From assembly GCA_027563935.2 (NCBI GenBank), contig CM050453.2, forward strand, positions 11,488,001 through 11,552,000: a stretch of DNA of 64,000 nt. The letters run 5' to 3'. Source of the DNA: Costus lasius (taxonomy: Eukaryota > Streptophyta > Magnoliopsida > Zingiberales > Costaceae). The position numbers and the translations under genes were made by a program. Below the pieces are notes generated by a model. The model searched no databases and had not been told where the DNA came from. It was given only the letters and a program-made list of their open reading frames with translations. Shown here piece by piece: positions 23,760 through 35,786 of this stretch (the first letter of the stretch is position 1; each line of letters starts with the position of its first letter).

Positions 23760-24262
23760 CTATTGTTTTTCATTCCTAACAAATCTCTAAGACAATTAAA
23801 TTTCATACATGGAAGTGCTTTAGTAAAAATATCCGCAACTTGATCATTGGTGTTGATGTGCTTCACAAGAATTTCTCCATCTTCAACCGCTTCTCTAATG
23901 TAATGATGCTTGAGGTTGATGTGTTTTGTTCGGCTATAGAAAATCGAATTCTTTGATATGACAATGCCTTATTTGTTATCACACAAAAGAGTTGTAGCCT
24001 TCTCTTGTTTCTCACTCATGTCTTCTAAGATTCTTCTTAACCACACAACTTGCTTTGTAGCTTCACTTGCCGCTACATATTTGGCTTCGGCAGAGGAATG
24101 TGTCACTCTATCTTATTTCTTTGATGCCCAAGAGAATACACTTGAACCAATTGCAAATGCATACCTGGAAGTACTTTTCAAGTCATCCATGCTACCGGCC
24201 CAATCACTTCACAAAAAACCAATCAACTCAACTTTTTCTTTCTCATTCTTTTCATACAAGAG
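23760..24262 (-). pseudogene. Copia B RNase H (broken)
   Basis: On the minus strand this follows the RT. Family words such as the SSAEAEY-type region are only visible in pieces across frames, so the domain is degraded by frameshifts. It is bounded by the RT open frame above 24263 and the 3' LTR below. Confidence 0.6.
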
Positions 24263-25339
24263 TTAGAAATTTTTTGTACCTTGGATGTATCGCAACACTC
24301 TCTTTGCAACTCCAAAATGCATTTTACTTGGTTGATGCATAAACCTTGATAATAACCCGGAAGCATACATGATATCGGGTCTTGTAGTAGTGAGATACAA
24401 CAAACTTCCAACCAAGCTTCTATAATGTACTTCATCCACTTTTCCACTACCATCATCTTTTACCAATTTGTCATTGTCTAGCAAATGTGTTGATACTGGA
24501 TTGCAATTCTCTATCTTGAACTTGGAGAGAATAGTTTTAGCATACTTCTTTTGAGAGATAAATACACCATCTTCTCTTTGATTAATTTCAATACCCAAGA
24601 AGTAATGAAGTAAACCCAAATCATTCATCTCATATTTACTCATCATTTTCTTTTTGAACTCATGAATCATTTTTTCATTATCACCGGTAAAGATCAAATT
24701 ATCAATATAAAGAGAAACTATAAACATACCATGCTTACCATGTTTGATGTAGAGTGTTGGCTCACTTGGGCTTCTTTTGAATTCTTTGTTGGTGAAGTAT
24801 GCATCGATTTGCCCATACCATGTTCTTGGTGCTTGTTTCAACCCATACAATGTCTTCTTTAACTTGTAAACTCTCTCTTCTTTACCTTTAACTTCAAAGG
24901 CTCTTGGTTGTTTAACATATACTTCTTCTTCCAATACTCCATTCAAGAAAGCCGATTTTACATCAAGTTGATGCAATTTTCAACCTTTGTGTGCGGCTAA
25001 TGCAATCAATAATTTTATGGTCTCATGTCTTGCTACCGATGCAAATGTCTCTTGATAGTCAACTCCCAGTTTTTGTGAATATCCTTTTGCCACCAATCTT
25101 GCCTTGAACTTTTGTATGGAACCATCTAGATTTGTTTTTGTTTTGTAAATCCACTTGAGCCCAATTGTATTCTTTCCTTTTGGTTTGTCAACCAACTCCC
25201 AAGTTTCATTTTTCTCAATCATCTTTATCTCCTCCTCCATTTCATTTCTCCATACTTCCTCCTTGATGGCTTGTTCAAAGTATTCCGGTTCTACAACACA
25301 AAAGTTACAAATAGCATAAATATCACTTAACCATCTCAT
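24263..25339 (-). pseudogene. Copia B reverse transcriptase (active-site mutant)
   Basis: Two open pieces, 25339-24980 and 24976-24263, separated by a single stop. Copia RT features include [45 protein letters not shown] and YRSLVGSLLYLT. The catalytic box reads YIDN (24709-24698) instead of YVDD, so the second metal-binding Asp is Asn. This RT would be inactive even without the stop. Confidence 0.85.
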
Positions 25340-25350
25340 TCTTATCAGTG

Positions 25351-26214
25351 TTAAACTTGGAGAGGATGAGGAAGATCTGGCATGTGTTGAGATTGTTGAT
25401 GATATTCTTCTTCTTCATGCTCATTTATATCTTCATTCAATGGTGTCTCTTGTGCGTCCTCTTGAGTTGGTAAAAATGCATTTTCTACACCTTTTCCTTT
25501 CCAATTAAGTTTGTCTTTTTCATTGAAGATCACATCCCGACTTACAATCATTTTGTTTCTCTTCAAGCTAAATAGTCTATAGCCTTTTGATTCGGTGCTA
25601 TAGCCTACAAAGATACATTTCTCGCCTTTCTCTTCAAGCTTGTGTCTCATTTCTTTTGGAACATGAGCATAACAAATGGACCCAAATATGCGCAAGTGAT
25701 TTACCGATGGCTTTCTTCCTCCGGACCATGCTTCAAATGGTGTCTTGTTCTCCACCGCCTTTGTAGAACATCTATTTAGCAAATAAACCGCCATATAGGT
25801 TGTCTCGGCCCAAAAAGTGAATGGTAAACCTTTGTCATTCATCATGGTTCTTGTCATCTCTACAATTGTCCTATTCTTTCTTTCGGCCACACCATTTTGT
25901 TCCGGTGTGTAACTAACTGTCAATTGTCTCTTAATGCCAATGTCCTCACAAAACTTGTTAAACTCCTTAGAGTTATATTCACCACCTCTATCACTTCTTA
26001 ACTTTTTAATCAACTTGCCACATTACCTTTCAACCATGCTTTGAAATTTTTTGAAAATTGAAAATGCATCTGATTTTTGTCTCAAGAAATAAATCCAACA
26101 TATTCTTGAATAATCATCAATGAAAATAATAAAGTACCTATTTCCACCATAAGAGGTTGCCTTCATTGGATCACATATGTCGGTGTGAACTAGCTCCAAT
26201 GGTGTCTTTGCTCT
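25351..26214 (-). pseudogene. Copia B integrase core (partly open)
   Basis: The piece 26013-25351 carries the second Asp (RSDRGGEYNS) and the Glu (NGVAERKNRT), then the KEMRHKLEEKGEKCIFVGYS segment that ends copia integrases. The first Asp lies upstream, in 26214-26014, which is broken by a frame change. Confidence 0.8.
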
Positions 26215-27053
26215 CTATGCATTCACCTGTGGAAATGACTCTCTATGCATTTGGCCAAGTGAACATGCTTCACATATATCATCATTGCCTTCAATGGTTG
26301 GCAGGCCATACACCATGTTTTTCTTGCTCAACATCTTCAAGCTTTTAAAGTTTATATGTCCAAGCCTTTTGTGCCATAACCATGATAGATATTGTACACT
26401 AGCCTTCAAAGCTATATTCCTTGCCGGTTTGAGAATAAGAGGAAAATTTATATTCTTTTCCATTTTTACAACCGCCATCAAATCTCTCTTATTCTCAATC
26501 TTGTCATAAATTTTGCATAATGAACCTTCAAAGTGAACTGCATGTCCATGCTCAACTAGTTGACCAACACTTAGTAAATTTTGTGTCAATTCTGGAACTA
26601 GCAACACATAATGTATCAACATCTTTCCTTTCTTTGAAGCAACGACAATTGTACCTCTTCCCTTGGATTTGACTATTGCACCATTTTCCATTGTGATTTG
26701 AGTTGTAACCGTCTTGTCAAGCTTGCAAAAGATTGATTCATCTCTGGTCATATGGTTGCTACAACCACTATCAATATACCATACTCCTTTCTTTTTTTCA
26801 ACCGCCGTTTGACATGCATAAAAGGTACTTTCTTCTTCATACTTCTCTTCGGTGTAGTTAGCTTGTTCATTGTTCTTGAATCTACAATACTTCTCCAAAT
26901 GTCTATATTTATTGCAATGATGACATTGTGGCTTTCCTTTATTTCTACAAAATCTTTCAATATGGCCGGGCATTTTGTAATAGTTGCATGTTCTCACTTT
27001 CTCATCTTGAAGGTTGTTTCTACCTCCACCTCTTCCTTCATTTCCTCTATCTC
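26215..27053 (-). pseudogene. Copia B gag zinc knuckles, protease and pre-integrase
   Basis: Minus-strand frame with two zinc-knuckle positions: the first has lost a Cys (CNYYKMPGHIERFC), the second is intact (CHHCNKYRHLEKYC). The protease signature WYIDSGCSNHM follows, then the pre-integrase LWHKRLGHINFKSL ... CEACSLGQ. It ends at a stop near 26215. The gag N-terminus lies beyond the inserted 2.4-kb element. Confidence 0.85.
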
Positions 27054-29483
27054 TGTAATATCCATGCTTTTAGTACACTAATTATGAAGATTCACTCATA
27101 TTTTTAATCTCATTCCCTTTTGCATTAGCATCAAAGCACATTTGTATTTTGTCACCCATTCATGTCACCCATCATGTCATGATACATAATACATATCAAG
27201 TGAAATATTGTTAAAGGAAGGGAACTAAAACTCAAGGTAGGAGAAATAAAGAAAAAAAAGAAAAAGTGGAAAAGAGAAATGTATGTGAGAATTGAGCATT
27301 GACTTACCATGCCATGCTTAGCTTCCATGCCACCTCAAGCTTGCTTGAGAGATGAATCAACCTATACTTGACACCTCCTACTAAGGGATAAGGTTGAAGG
27401 AAAAAAAGGAAAAAGATGAAGGTTTTCACTAGTAACTTTCGTTTGGCTTGGGGGAGAGCAAAGTGAAGGTGGTGAAATTGGAGAAGAAGAGATTAGAGAG
27501 CTCAAATCTTTGATTAAGGCAAGTTTCTACCCTAAGCCTAAATTTATGTTTTCCAAAACCATAGATTACGTTAAAATACCATAAAATACCTATTTTATTC
27601 TCTGATTTGGTGTAATCATATCGAATTTGGATGGTTTTCTTGAAGTAATATGTAAAATTTTATGATAGTGGATAGGATGATGCAATTTATGCACATCTGA
27701 CCTTGTTATGGTTATTCGTGTATAACTTTATCTATACACAAGATTCTTTGCCAAAATCTTTTGTGCATGAAAGAGAACTTGATTATCTTTCCAATAAATC
27801 CGATATTGCATATAGTTGTTCAACACGAAGGAATCCAATACATAGCAACATTCAGCACATCTATTCTATAATACCAACTATACTTATATACTTCTAGGGT
27901 TGCAACAACATCACTTATCAAATTTATATAAAACATCACACTACTAGTATGAACATTATAATTCTCATTTATACAACTAACTCACAAGATAGAATCAAAC
28001 ATAAAACTTCATATATACATTCACAAGTTCATATTGTTTGATCATGGTACAACATTGTTCTAACCAAAAGGCAGATACAAGTGAGTTTTCTCTCAGCTCA
28101 TCAAAATCTTCTATTGCCCCAAGGAAAAGCAACCAAAAGCTAACTTGTAATATATATAAAATCACAAGAGTGAGCTAGAAAACTCAGCAAGAACTACATA
28201 GCCCATAGAATAAATACATTTGTAGTCTAACTTTTGAAAATAGAGTTCATGAATATTATAACCAAATCTGAGAAAGAGATTGATATCATAAGCATCAAGA
28301 ACTGGGCATATGAATACAATAGCTTACAAGTATCTAAACCATTGTAGGAAAACATGATCAGATCACTATCACAAGGTAGCAATAAACATATAGAACTAAT
28401 AACTAATAGCATATCTCATGAGTATCAAAAGTATCATATGATAACAAGTATCAATGATATCAAAACATCATAGAAAGACGGTAGCATACAAAGAGTAGTG
28501 AGAACAAAGCAAAACAAAGTCCTCCACGTCTGGAAGCAAGACTAACCCACGTCTGGGAAAGCTTACAAAGCAAAAGTCGGCAAAGGGCTCACCATGGCCC
28601 AACTAAATGTGATTGGAGGGATTCTAGAGGTGGCCCCCATTATTTCTAATGTGGCACTTTGCTCCATGTAGCACTTAGTTCCACATCCATCACCTGATTC
28701 CCATACATAGGATCAAATCATTTTCCTACTAGAGTTGTAAGGGCCAAAGGACAACGTTACCAACTTAGTGTTAGTCTTTCATTATACACCAACGCCCTTA
28801 CAACATGATCATCATGGATAAACGTATCAATAAAAGGATATCCATGAATCAGACCAATAATAATACCGGATCCATTTACCAAAAGCATAAGCATGCCTTA
28901 CCACTTATACCACAATACTGTTAGGCTAAGAGTAAAATATGTCAACCTGGATCAGCCCAATTTATTCCAAGGAATCATAAGGATATATGAAATATCCTCC
29001 TACCAAATAGGAGTCATTGAAACCAAATTTGAGTCTACTTTCCAATAAAACTTGTTTGATACAATTTGACAAAATACACAAAAAGATATATGGATTAGAG
29101 TGACAAGGGGTTAACCTGCCTTGTTTCTGGTATTGAACTAAATAATATAGTCGGTTGAAAGATATTACACAGATTACAAATATGCAATATATTATCCGTT
29201 GGAAAGCTATTTGAATCTGCTTTCGTTTGAAACAAAAATCATTCAAAATCGATTTGTATATCAAAATCTAGATAGCTCAGTAAATTTTGCATCATATTGT
29301 GCAACAGATAGATTTCCTTGTATCAACTGTATAAATTCAATCTCCTTTTGGTATTTTACACATTCTGGAAAGTACTTCTCATGAAATTTGTACAAAAATT
29401 TTTCCCATGTGATTACCTCTTGTATGGCTTCTGCCATTCTCTTAACAAATATTCAATTACATGATTATTCTAGGGGTGCAACA
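27054..29483 (+). mobile_element. 2.43-kb TGTAATATCC-type insertion inside copia B (solo-LTR-like)
   Basis: Begins TGTAATATCCATGC and ends TAGGGGTGCAACA, flanked by a perfect 5-bp duplication ATCTC (27049-27053 and 29484-29488). Termini equal those of the 497-bp insertion in copia A. No protein domain is visible. The body reads like a long gypsy LTR (low-complexity, AT-rich, no ORF of note). It interrupts the gag of copia B and is therefore younger than it. Confidence 0.8.
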
Positions 29484-29488
29484 ATCTC

Positions 29489-30227
29489 TATCATGTATAC
29501 CATCACGTATTGCTTCTCTTTTCACTCCATGTTGGTTGAATGACTTTTTTACAATAGCCTTAGATTGAAATGCACTTTCAAGTGATTGCTCAACATGCCT
29601 ACACAATCTTTGCTCATGCATTTCAAGTGAACCCATCAAATCATAAACACTTAAAATAGAGAGATCTTTAGTTTCTTCAATAATAGCAACTATGTTGTTG
29701 TACTTGGAAGAAAGACTAATTAGTATCTTCTCACATACCATTTTGTCATCCACATTATCATCTAAACTTCTCATGTGATTCACCACTTCAATAACTTTAG
29801 AAAAATAATCCTTCAAAGACTCATTTTCTTTCATTTGCAAATTTTGAAAATCTCTTTTGAGAGTCGAGAGCTTTACCGTTCTAGCCTTTTCGGTGCCTTG
29901 AAACTCCTTTTGCAAAATCTTTCATGCTTTTTTTGCACTTGTAGCTCCAATAATTCTTGGAAACAATTTGTCAATGCTTTGTTGGATGAGAAAAAGAGCC
30001 TTTGCATTTTTCTTTCTATTCTCCTTCTTTTCTTATTGGGATGAAGCCTCCATCTTTCCCTTTTCTTTGTCTTTCCCCTCTTTCTCTTCAAACTCTTCTT
30101 CCACTATCTCCTAAAGATCTTGTGAGATCAAGAGAGTCTTCATTTTGATATTCCAATAATCATAGTTCTCACATTCAAAGATGGGATGAGAACTTTGGAA
30201 CACCCATGCTCCTCCTTGGATATCCAT
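29489..30227 (-). pseudogene. Copia B gag N-terminal region (broken)
   Basis: Start ATG at 30227-30225, with NYDYWNIKMKTLLISQDL as the usual copia gag opening. The next codon is a stop where other copies have Trp, and further stops follow near 30052 and 29923. The clean part 29915-29489 holds the UBN2-type gag region (SLKDYFSKV, VCEKILISL, IEETKDLS). The reading frame continues on the other side of the 2.4-kb insertion. Confidence 0.8.
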
Positions 30228-30297
30228 GGTACTCTTCTTTCTTCTTCTTCTTTGAAAATCCCTCTTGAAATCTCAGCAATCACGCTTTGATACCATT

Positions 30298-30530
30298 TGT
30301 TGGCTAGAATAACTTTCTCAAACTAAATCATATGCATTTGTGGAAGAAGATAGAGAGGAGATAAAAAATATGAACAGGCGGCTGCTCTGTTTCACGCCCT
30401 GCCTCTCGCAAATTTTGCTATTCATTCCCTATTGTCTATTACAGTAATGCATTCAAATCCCTAATCTAACGTGGCCCCGCTTTGGGTGACCCACTTAACA
30501 TTAACCTTACACATAACATTAAATTTAACA
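30298..30530 (-). repeat. 5' LTR of copia element B
   Basis: 233 bp, followed on the minus strand by the tRNA-Met primer-binding site. It carries about a dozen and a half differences from the 3' LTR by eye. Confidence 0.8.
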
Positions 30531-31975
30531 ACCCTATATAGTCATGTCTTATTATCTCATTTTGGCCTATTGCGGTTTCATATTTTATAGCTTCATTTAG
30601 ACTGACTACTGGCTATGCTTTACTATAAGAGAAAGGCTTGAGTCCGATTATGATATGTATCAAGACTATTCCAATCTTAGGCTATATTTTTTTGGACAAA
30701 ATCCATAGAGGAAAGAAGGGAATGTAAAAGTAACCTAGTAGATTTTACTATTAGATTTAATGTATTTTTCTTTTTCTCTGTTGTGGATTTCATCCAAGGA
30801 AACACAATAAGGGTCTATTTTCTTAGAGGGAAAACTAGAGGGAAAGGAAAGAAAAATAAGTTTTCCGTTGTTTCCTTGGGCGGAAGGAAAAATTTGAGTG
30901 AAAAAAGTGGATGGAAAATTTTGTAACTTTTCCTCTTAAACTTTTTTGCCCAAATCGGACGGAAAAGTTAAAGAAAACACAATGCCACTTCGCCCAACTT
31001 TCGAAATTAATTTTCCTTCCTTCCAAGGAAACAGGATATAAATTTTTTTTTATCCCTGGAGTTTTCTTTCCTTGTAGTTTTTTATTCCTTACAGTTTTCC
31101 TTTCTTCCAATGAAACAGCAGACAAAAGATATCAATATCAAGATCAAAAGAAGAATTGTGCGTACTAATTTAATTAGCAATAATTTAATTAGCTTATAAG
31201 TACTTGTGCTCAAATCAGGAACACGCCTAAGAGACAAGAGTAAATGAAAAGTCTGTGCTTATGATGTCGTAACTCAATAGTGATTGGTTTCATTGTTCCA
31301 ACCTAGATGGATAATTTTGAACTTATTGCTGGGCAATATGGAACTCATGAAATTCTATTGAGTCACTCACAAGACTAAATAGAAGAACTTCTATAAAAAC
31401 TATAAAAGAGAATATTTTTTTATCTAATTCGATGCATATGAGGATCAATTATTACACATAACTTATATATTTACAAAGAAAGAGAGTTAGATTTCTTGTT
31501 GACGGTTTAAAGTCATACTATACTACTCAAAAGGAGGCATTACAATGTAACTCAGATGGTCACCTCTCTATTGTTTCTTTTATAGAATTATAAGTTAATC
31601 GTTGTTTTGTTTAAAGATGGTAAATACAACTATAAAGTCGAAACGGATCAAGAGTGGTTAAGTGAAAGAGACTTGTCAATTCAACCAATATTATAGAGTT
31701 TGTGCGATGTTTTCACAACTAAAGCTAGCCTAAAAATGTGTATTATGTATTGTTGAGGACATTGATGATTTGAGTAAAGGAGATTGTTAGAAATTGAGAG
31801 GGCTTTGGTGTATTTCATGCACTTGTGCACAGTAATAATGTACAACAAAGACAACTGCTTGTAAATGAAGTAGCTCATATTCTTTTACATAGGTAACGAT
31901 AAAGTATAGTTTGTGACAATTGTAATATATAAAATTTAACTCACTTGAATTGACTGGGATTGTTCTAAATTAAAG
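30531..31975. other. Intergenic with small MITE-like elements
   Basis: 30692-30797 is bounded by inverted TTGGACAAAATCCA and TGGATTTCATCCAA and has a partial relative near 8503. Directly beside it, 30807-31115 has a purine-rich left part (GAGGGAAAACTAGAGGGAAAGG) and a pyrimidine-rich right part (CAGTTTTCCTTTCTTCC), a likely second element with imperfect inverted ends. The remainder is AT-rich without a gene. Confidence 0.45.
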
Positions 31976-31980
31976 ATTAT

Positions 31981-32366
31981 GCCCTGTTTGGCATAGCTGG
32001 TCAGCTGCTTTTGCTGGTCAAAATAGCTAATTTTGAAAAGCTAGAGTGTTTGGTAAGCTGCTTCTAAGTTTAAAACTTAGGTTTGAAACCTAGAAATAGC
32101 ATGGGTTTGAAAAAGCTAGGAGGAACTATTTTTAGCTACTTTCTAATTATTTTTCTTCTTGTATTTTATGTTTGTACTTATATTCGTATATCTTTATGAT
32201 AATAAAATTATTATTTTAATAAAAAATATTAAATTTAAAATTATTTTTAAATATTTTTTAAAAAAATTTGACGAGTATAACAGTTTAGCCAAACACTTTT
32301 TAATTTTTTCAATCAGCACTTTCAACTAGTAAAAACTAAAAATTTCAGATATGCCAAAAGTAGCCT
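31981..32366. mobile_element. Putative MITE with imperfect terminal inverted repeats
   Basis: Left end GCCCTGTTTGGCATAGCTG and right end CAGATATGCCAAAAGTAGCC are roughly inverted copies. A second inverted pair (CTAGAGTGTTTGG / CCAAACACTTTTT) lies inside at about 32041 and 32289. The centre is AT-rich. No convincing target duplication was found, so class is open. Confidence 0.45.
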
Positions 32367-32449
32367 ATGTACTTTCTACTTCTAGTTCACTTGCAATTGT
32401 TCTATTTACACGTGGGCATGTTTGTGTCTTGTTGTATTTATTGGTTGAT

Positions 32450-34110
32450 TATGCATGGCGCATCGTGTTAGGCCTTTGGGCCGGATTAGGGCGCGGCCCA
32501 AATCACAGCCCAGCCCACCTTATTTTCTAAGCCAACTGGGTTGGCGGATGCGGAGGCGGGGCAGGCGCTTCCCGGACCCACTATCGCCTCAACGGGCGAA
32601 ATCGACACGAGGTGTCGCGTGTTCCGAACGCAAGTAGCATTCGGCATGGGCTGAGTTGACACGGGCTGACCTCGGTCAGCGTGTGTGACATGGATGGGAG
32701 GCACAAAGGGGAAAAAAGAAATGAGGCGGAGGCATCCTCGTTCGGTAGCATCGAGCTTTCAACGGAAAAACAAAGCTCGGCGTCACCCCTCCTCCCTTGC
32801 GAACCCCTTCGGCGAACCTTCGTTTCTCGTCGGTGCCGCCGTCGACGGCCGTTCTCCAGGCACCCGGTGGTGTGGGTGGGTGGTCGGTGTGCCCTGGAGA
32901 ACTCCGTCGATCTTCTCCGCCTCATCGCCGCCGCCGCCGCTTCGCCGGACCTCACTGCCAGATCGCCTTGGAAGGCGCAGCCGACAGACACTTCTTAAGA
33001 AAGAAGGATTCGGCGCTTTGTGCCGAGGTATTCCCTTCCCCTCTGGTTCTCATTCCCGGCCGAGCTCTCGGTCTCTGGCGAACCCTCACCGTTCCCTGCC
33101 TGAAGTGGCCGGATTCTCTTTGTCTTCTTCCCGTCCGAGGGCAGGCCGCCTGCGTGCGTGAAATCCCGGCCTCGCACCCGCCTGCGTGCGGCCGCGTTTC
33201 CTGCTCACCGGACGAGCCCCCTCCATCTGCATGTGAATCCCTCTTCCTCCCCTCCGTTCGCCTGCGTGCGAATCTCGCCCTCGGAGCCGACCGTCGCCTG
33301 CGTGCGACAGAGGAGTGCTCCTCCCTCCTTAGTTCGGGCACAGCTTTGGAACGGCGTCGCTTCCTGCTCACCTGATGTCCTGCAGTGGCCGCCTTCCTTC
33401 CGCCATCCGTCCGTCTGCTTGATCTCCCTCCCACCGGCGTCAGCAGCAACACCTCCTTCCGGCGGAGGTGCAGTAGGTGGCCGGTGCCACCTTCCTTCCC
33501 AGCTTCCAACCTTGGCAGAGTTCACCTCCGGGCGTACGTTGCTTTCCGATGCTGGGTGGGCTACCTCCGGGTAAGCCCTCTCATACGGCCGTTCTCGTCT
33601 ACACACCAGAAGGACGAGGCCGCAAGCTCCCTCATCACCTACGAGTGACGTAGCTTGCGGAGCGTCATCCGGCCTCTTCGCCGGCGTGCGAGAGAGGTGC
33701 CGGCTGAGTTCTTCCTGTCACCGGCATGTGACGCCGAGTAGACGACCGTCCGTGATCGCCGGGCACTAGCTGATATGCGGACGAGTGTGGGTGAGTCTGG
33801 TTCCCCGACGGGAACGTCCGGCTACTCCCCTCTATCTCTCTTCAGCACTTGGACGTGCTCGGAAATTGTTGCGGATCCCGTCCGACGCGGTCGGTTACAG
33901 GTGAGTCCCATTTGGGTTCGGGTGACCCCAGTTCGACTCGACGACACCGGTTTTCGGTGAATCATCTACGTTGACCTGAGCGTGTTGAAATGGCAGCGAT
34001 CTTCCGCACGAGTCCATAGTCAGGCTAGGAGTCGGTTCGAGGAATCGACTCCGCCAGTCGCGCTCAATCTAGCGATTTCGACCGTTGTGATATCTGTATT
34101 GACAAATTTG
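32450..34110. other. GC-rich repetitive block without a supported gene
   Basis: About 1.6 kb of GC-rich DNA with many overlapping open frames on both strands, none with a recognisable domain. CGCCTGCGTGCG is repeated about four times (33150-33310) and CTTCCTGCTCACC twice. The text around 33900-34080 (GTTGACCTGAGCGTGTTGAAATGG) reads like gypsy LTR sequence. I judge it a degenerate retrotransposon or transposon segment, not a gene. Confidence 0.4.
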
Positions 34111-34856
34111 GGCTCGAGTCAAGCGTTGATTCATAAATAAAAAATCTTTAAAATATATTATCGTAAACAAGTGCGTGACATATTGCATGCAATGCTAAGT
34201 TAAAAAGTTAAATCCAGACCTCCTAAACCTAAATGGAGCACGTGTTTCTTGGATTCCTATACTACACTTAGCCGTTTAGCTCTGGCATGTCAATACTGCG
34301 AGGCTCAAAATTAGTAATAGCTGTCAGCATCAGTGTGGCACCGACACAGCGAAGCGTGGCCGCCCACAACGTGCATGAGTGCATCGTTACAAATAAAGAT
34401 GCTACTGTACGCCAAATACTGACTGGTTTGACGTAGAAAAGCACTTTACTGTTTTTTTTTTCTCGCTTTAGCCGTTATATATGCAATATATTAACTCTGA
34501 CTTTCCCAATAAAATTTAAATCACAATACTTTCCAATCGAATTTGAGTAAATTCGAATAAAGTGGATAATGGAGCATATATTCGGCCAATTGGCTCTCCT
34601 ACTTTTTTGCATCGAAGTTTAGATGCTTTCGGGTTTGGAAACCGCTATCTGCATAGTGGCAGGTCGCATCTAGATCGTTTATCTGCCAAGTGTGAATTTT
34701 AAAATAATAATAATGTGATTTTAACTTTAAGATTTGCACTTGATATGAATGACCAAATGTGATCCTATGTAAGATTCAAAGTGGAGACAATTCCTAAAAA
34801 TTTTTCCAATGGCACTTTGCCAGGCTATGAGGTGTTCTTTTGTTGTTTTTTGGGCA
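34111..34856. other. Intergenic upstream of the LTI6 array
   Basis: AT-rich with no gene. The word GGCTATGAGGTGTTC near 34823 is repeated as GGGCATGAGGTGTTC near 34852, where the first array unit begins. Confidence 0.4.
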
Positions 34857-35075
34857 TGAGGTGTTCACTTACAGGTCTGGAGACTGGAAACGGCAGGTGC
34901 AACAAGTCGGCAGTACTTGCGTAGTACCGAAGCTTCCCTTTTGACCTTCTCACCTCACGTGATGGACGATTAGATTTTACTTGCCTCAAGTAACTGCAGA
35001 AAAAAAATAATTGAAAACCGATACAGCGAAGCAGGTTACACGGCTAAGAAAAGGGGCTAACCCTCACGAGCCCTG

Positions 35076-35099
35076 CACGTGCTAACCCAGTCTATATAG
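35076..35099 (+). promoter_or_regulatory. LTI6 copy 1 core promoter: G-box/ABRE core and TATA box
   Basis: CACGTG (35076-35081) followed 11 bp later by TATATAG (35093-35099), about 100 bp before the start codon. The same pair with identical spacing precedes all three array copies. CACGTG is the core of G-box/ABRE elements; regulation by ABA or cold is inference from the family. Confidence 0.65.
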
Positions 35100-35202
35100 T
35101 GACAGCAGCCTCCGTTCTGCCATATCCAGAGTATCGCCAGCTACTTCTTGCTCCACCTTATTAGCTTGTGGAAGATTGTTAGGTCGAGCTACTCAGTAAC
35201 AT

Positions 35203-35443
35203 ATGGCGGACGATGGCGCAGCAACCTGCATCGATATCCTTCTGGCCATCATTCTCCCCCCACTCGGTGTCTTCCTCAAGTTCGGATGCCAGGTAACAAA
35301 TTAAGCAGTCAGATTTTCTTCGTTTATTTCTTCGGACCCTCACCGAATTTTGCTTGCAGGTAGAGTTCTGGATCTGCCTCGTGTTGACGCTGTTTGGGTA
35401 CATCCCAGGAATCATCTATGCTGTGTACGCCATAACCAAGTAA
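35203..35443 (+). CDS. LTI6/RCI2 hydrophobic protein (PMP3/UPF0057 family), array copy 1
   Basis: Small two-span membrane protein of 57 residues, exons 35203-35292 and 35360-35443. Exon 1 encodes MADDGAA, then CIDILLAIILPP and GVFLKFGC; exon 2 encodes EFWICLVLTLFGYIPG and ends YAITK. This is the full PMP3-domain pattern of plant LTI6/RCI2 proteins (54-58 residues), which sit in the plasma membrane and are induced by cold, salt and drought, affecting membrane potential and ion uptake. The intron is phase 0 and short (67 bp). A second intron lies in the 3'UTR (about 35466-35553), and AATAAA is at 35781-35786. It is intact and probably expressed. Confidence 0.95.
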
Positions 35444-35780
35444 CAAGCTCCAGCGTACTCCTCAGGTAACTTAATTACAAAGTAATCCCTTGAAGAACAC
35501 GAATTGTTGCTGTTTTGGTTTAGGGAAAATGATTTAGTTCCACTCTGATGCAGGCTAGGGGTGGTGAAATGGCCGCAGACATAGCTCTCTGTCTGTTTCG
35601 CTGCTCCCTGAACTCATGATTCCTTCGTTGCTTATTGTTCTGTTCCTTGTGCTGTACAATTAATTTGTCTTCTCTCCTTCTCCCGTTGTACTCGGGTCCC
35701 GGTTGTCTCGATATTGTTGCATCTGGTGCTTCAGAAATTGTTTGTTATGGTTTGTTCTTGTAAAGAGACTGCTTGTGATC

Positions 35781-35786
35781 AATAAA
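35781..35786 (+). terminator. Poly(A) signal of LTI6 copy 1
   Basis: AATAAA in GATCAATAAACGAATC, conserved at the same place in the other two copies (39220-39225 and 40632-40637). Confidence 0.6.

Larger units (their letters stand above)
23518..30530 (-). mobile_element. Ty1/copia retrotransposon B (minus strand, decayed, carries a 2.4-kb insertion)
   Basis: LTRs at 30298-30530 (5' with respect to transcription) and 23518-23746 (3'), starting TGTTAAAT and ending (C/G)AACA on the minus strand. A primer-binding site matching initiator tRNA-Met (TGGTATCAAAGC, minus strand, about 30284-30295) follows the 5' LTR. Flanks AGCCT and ACCCT differ by one base and may be the target duplication. Gag-protease-integrase-RT-RNase H are in copia order but contain stops, frame breaks and a 2430-bp insertion in gag. 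The family differs from copia A in LTR sequence and protein. Confidence 0.87.

Noticed and set aside
32581..33606. Several long frames on both strands (up to 192 codons)
   Set aside because: They overlap each other on both strands, in very GC-rich repetitive DNA with few stop codons by composition; no domain or splice-consistent chain.
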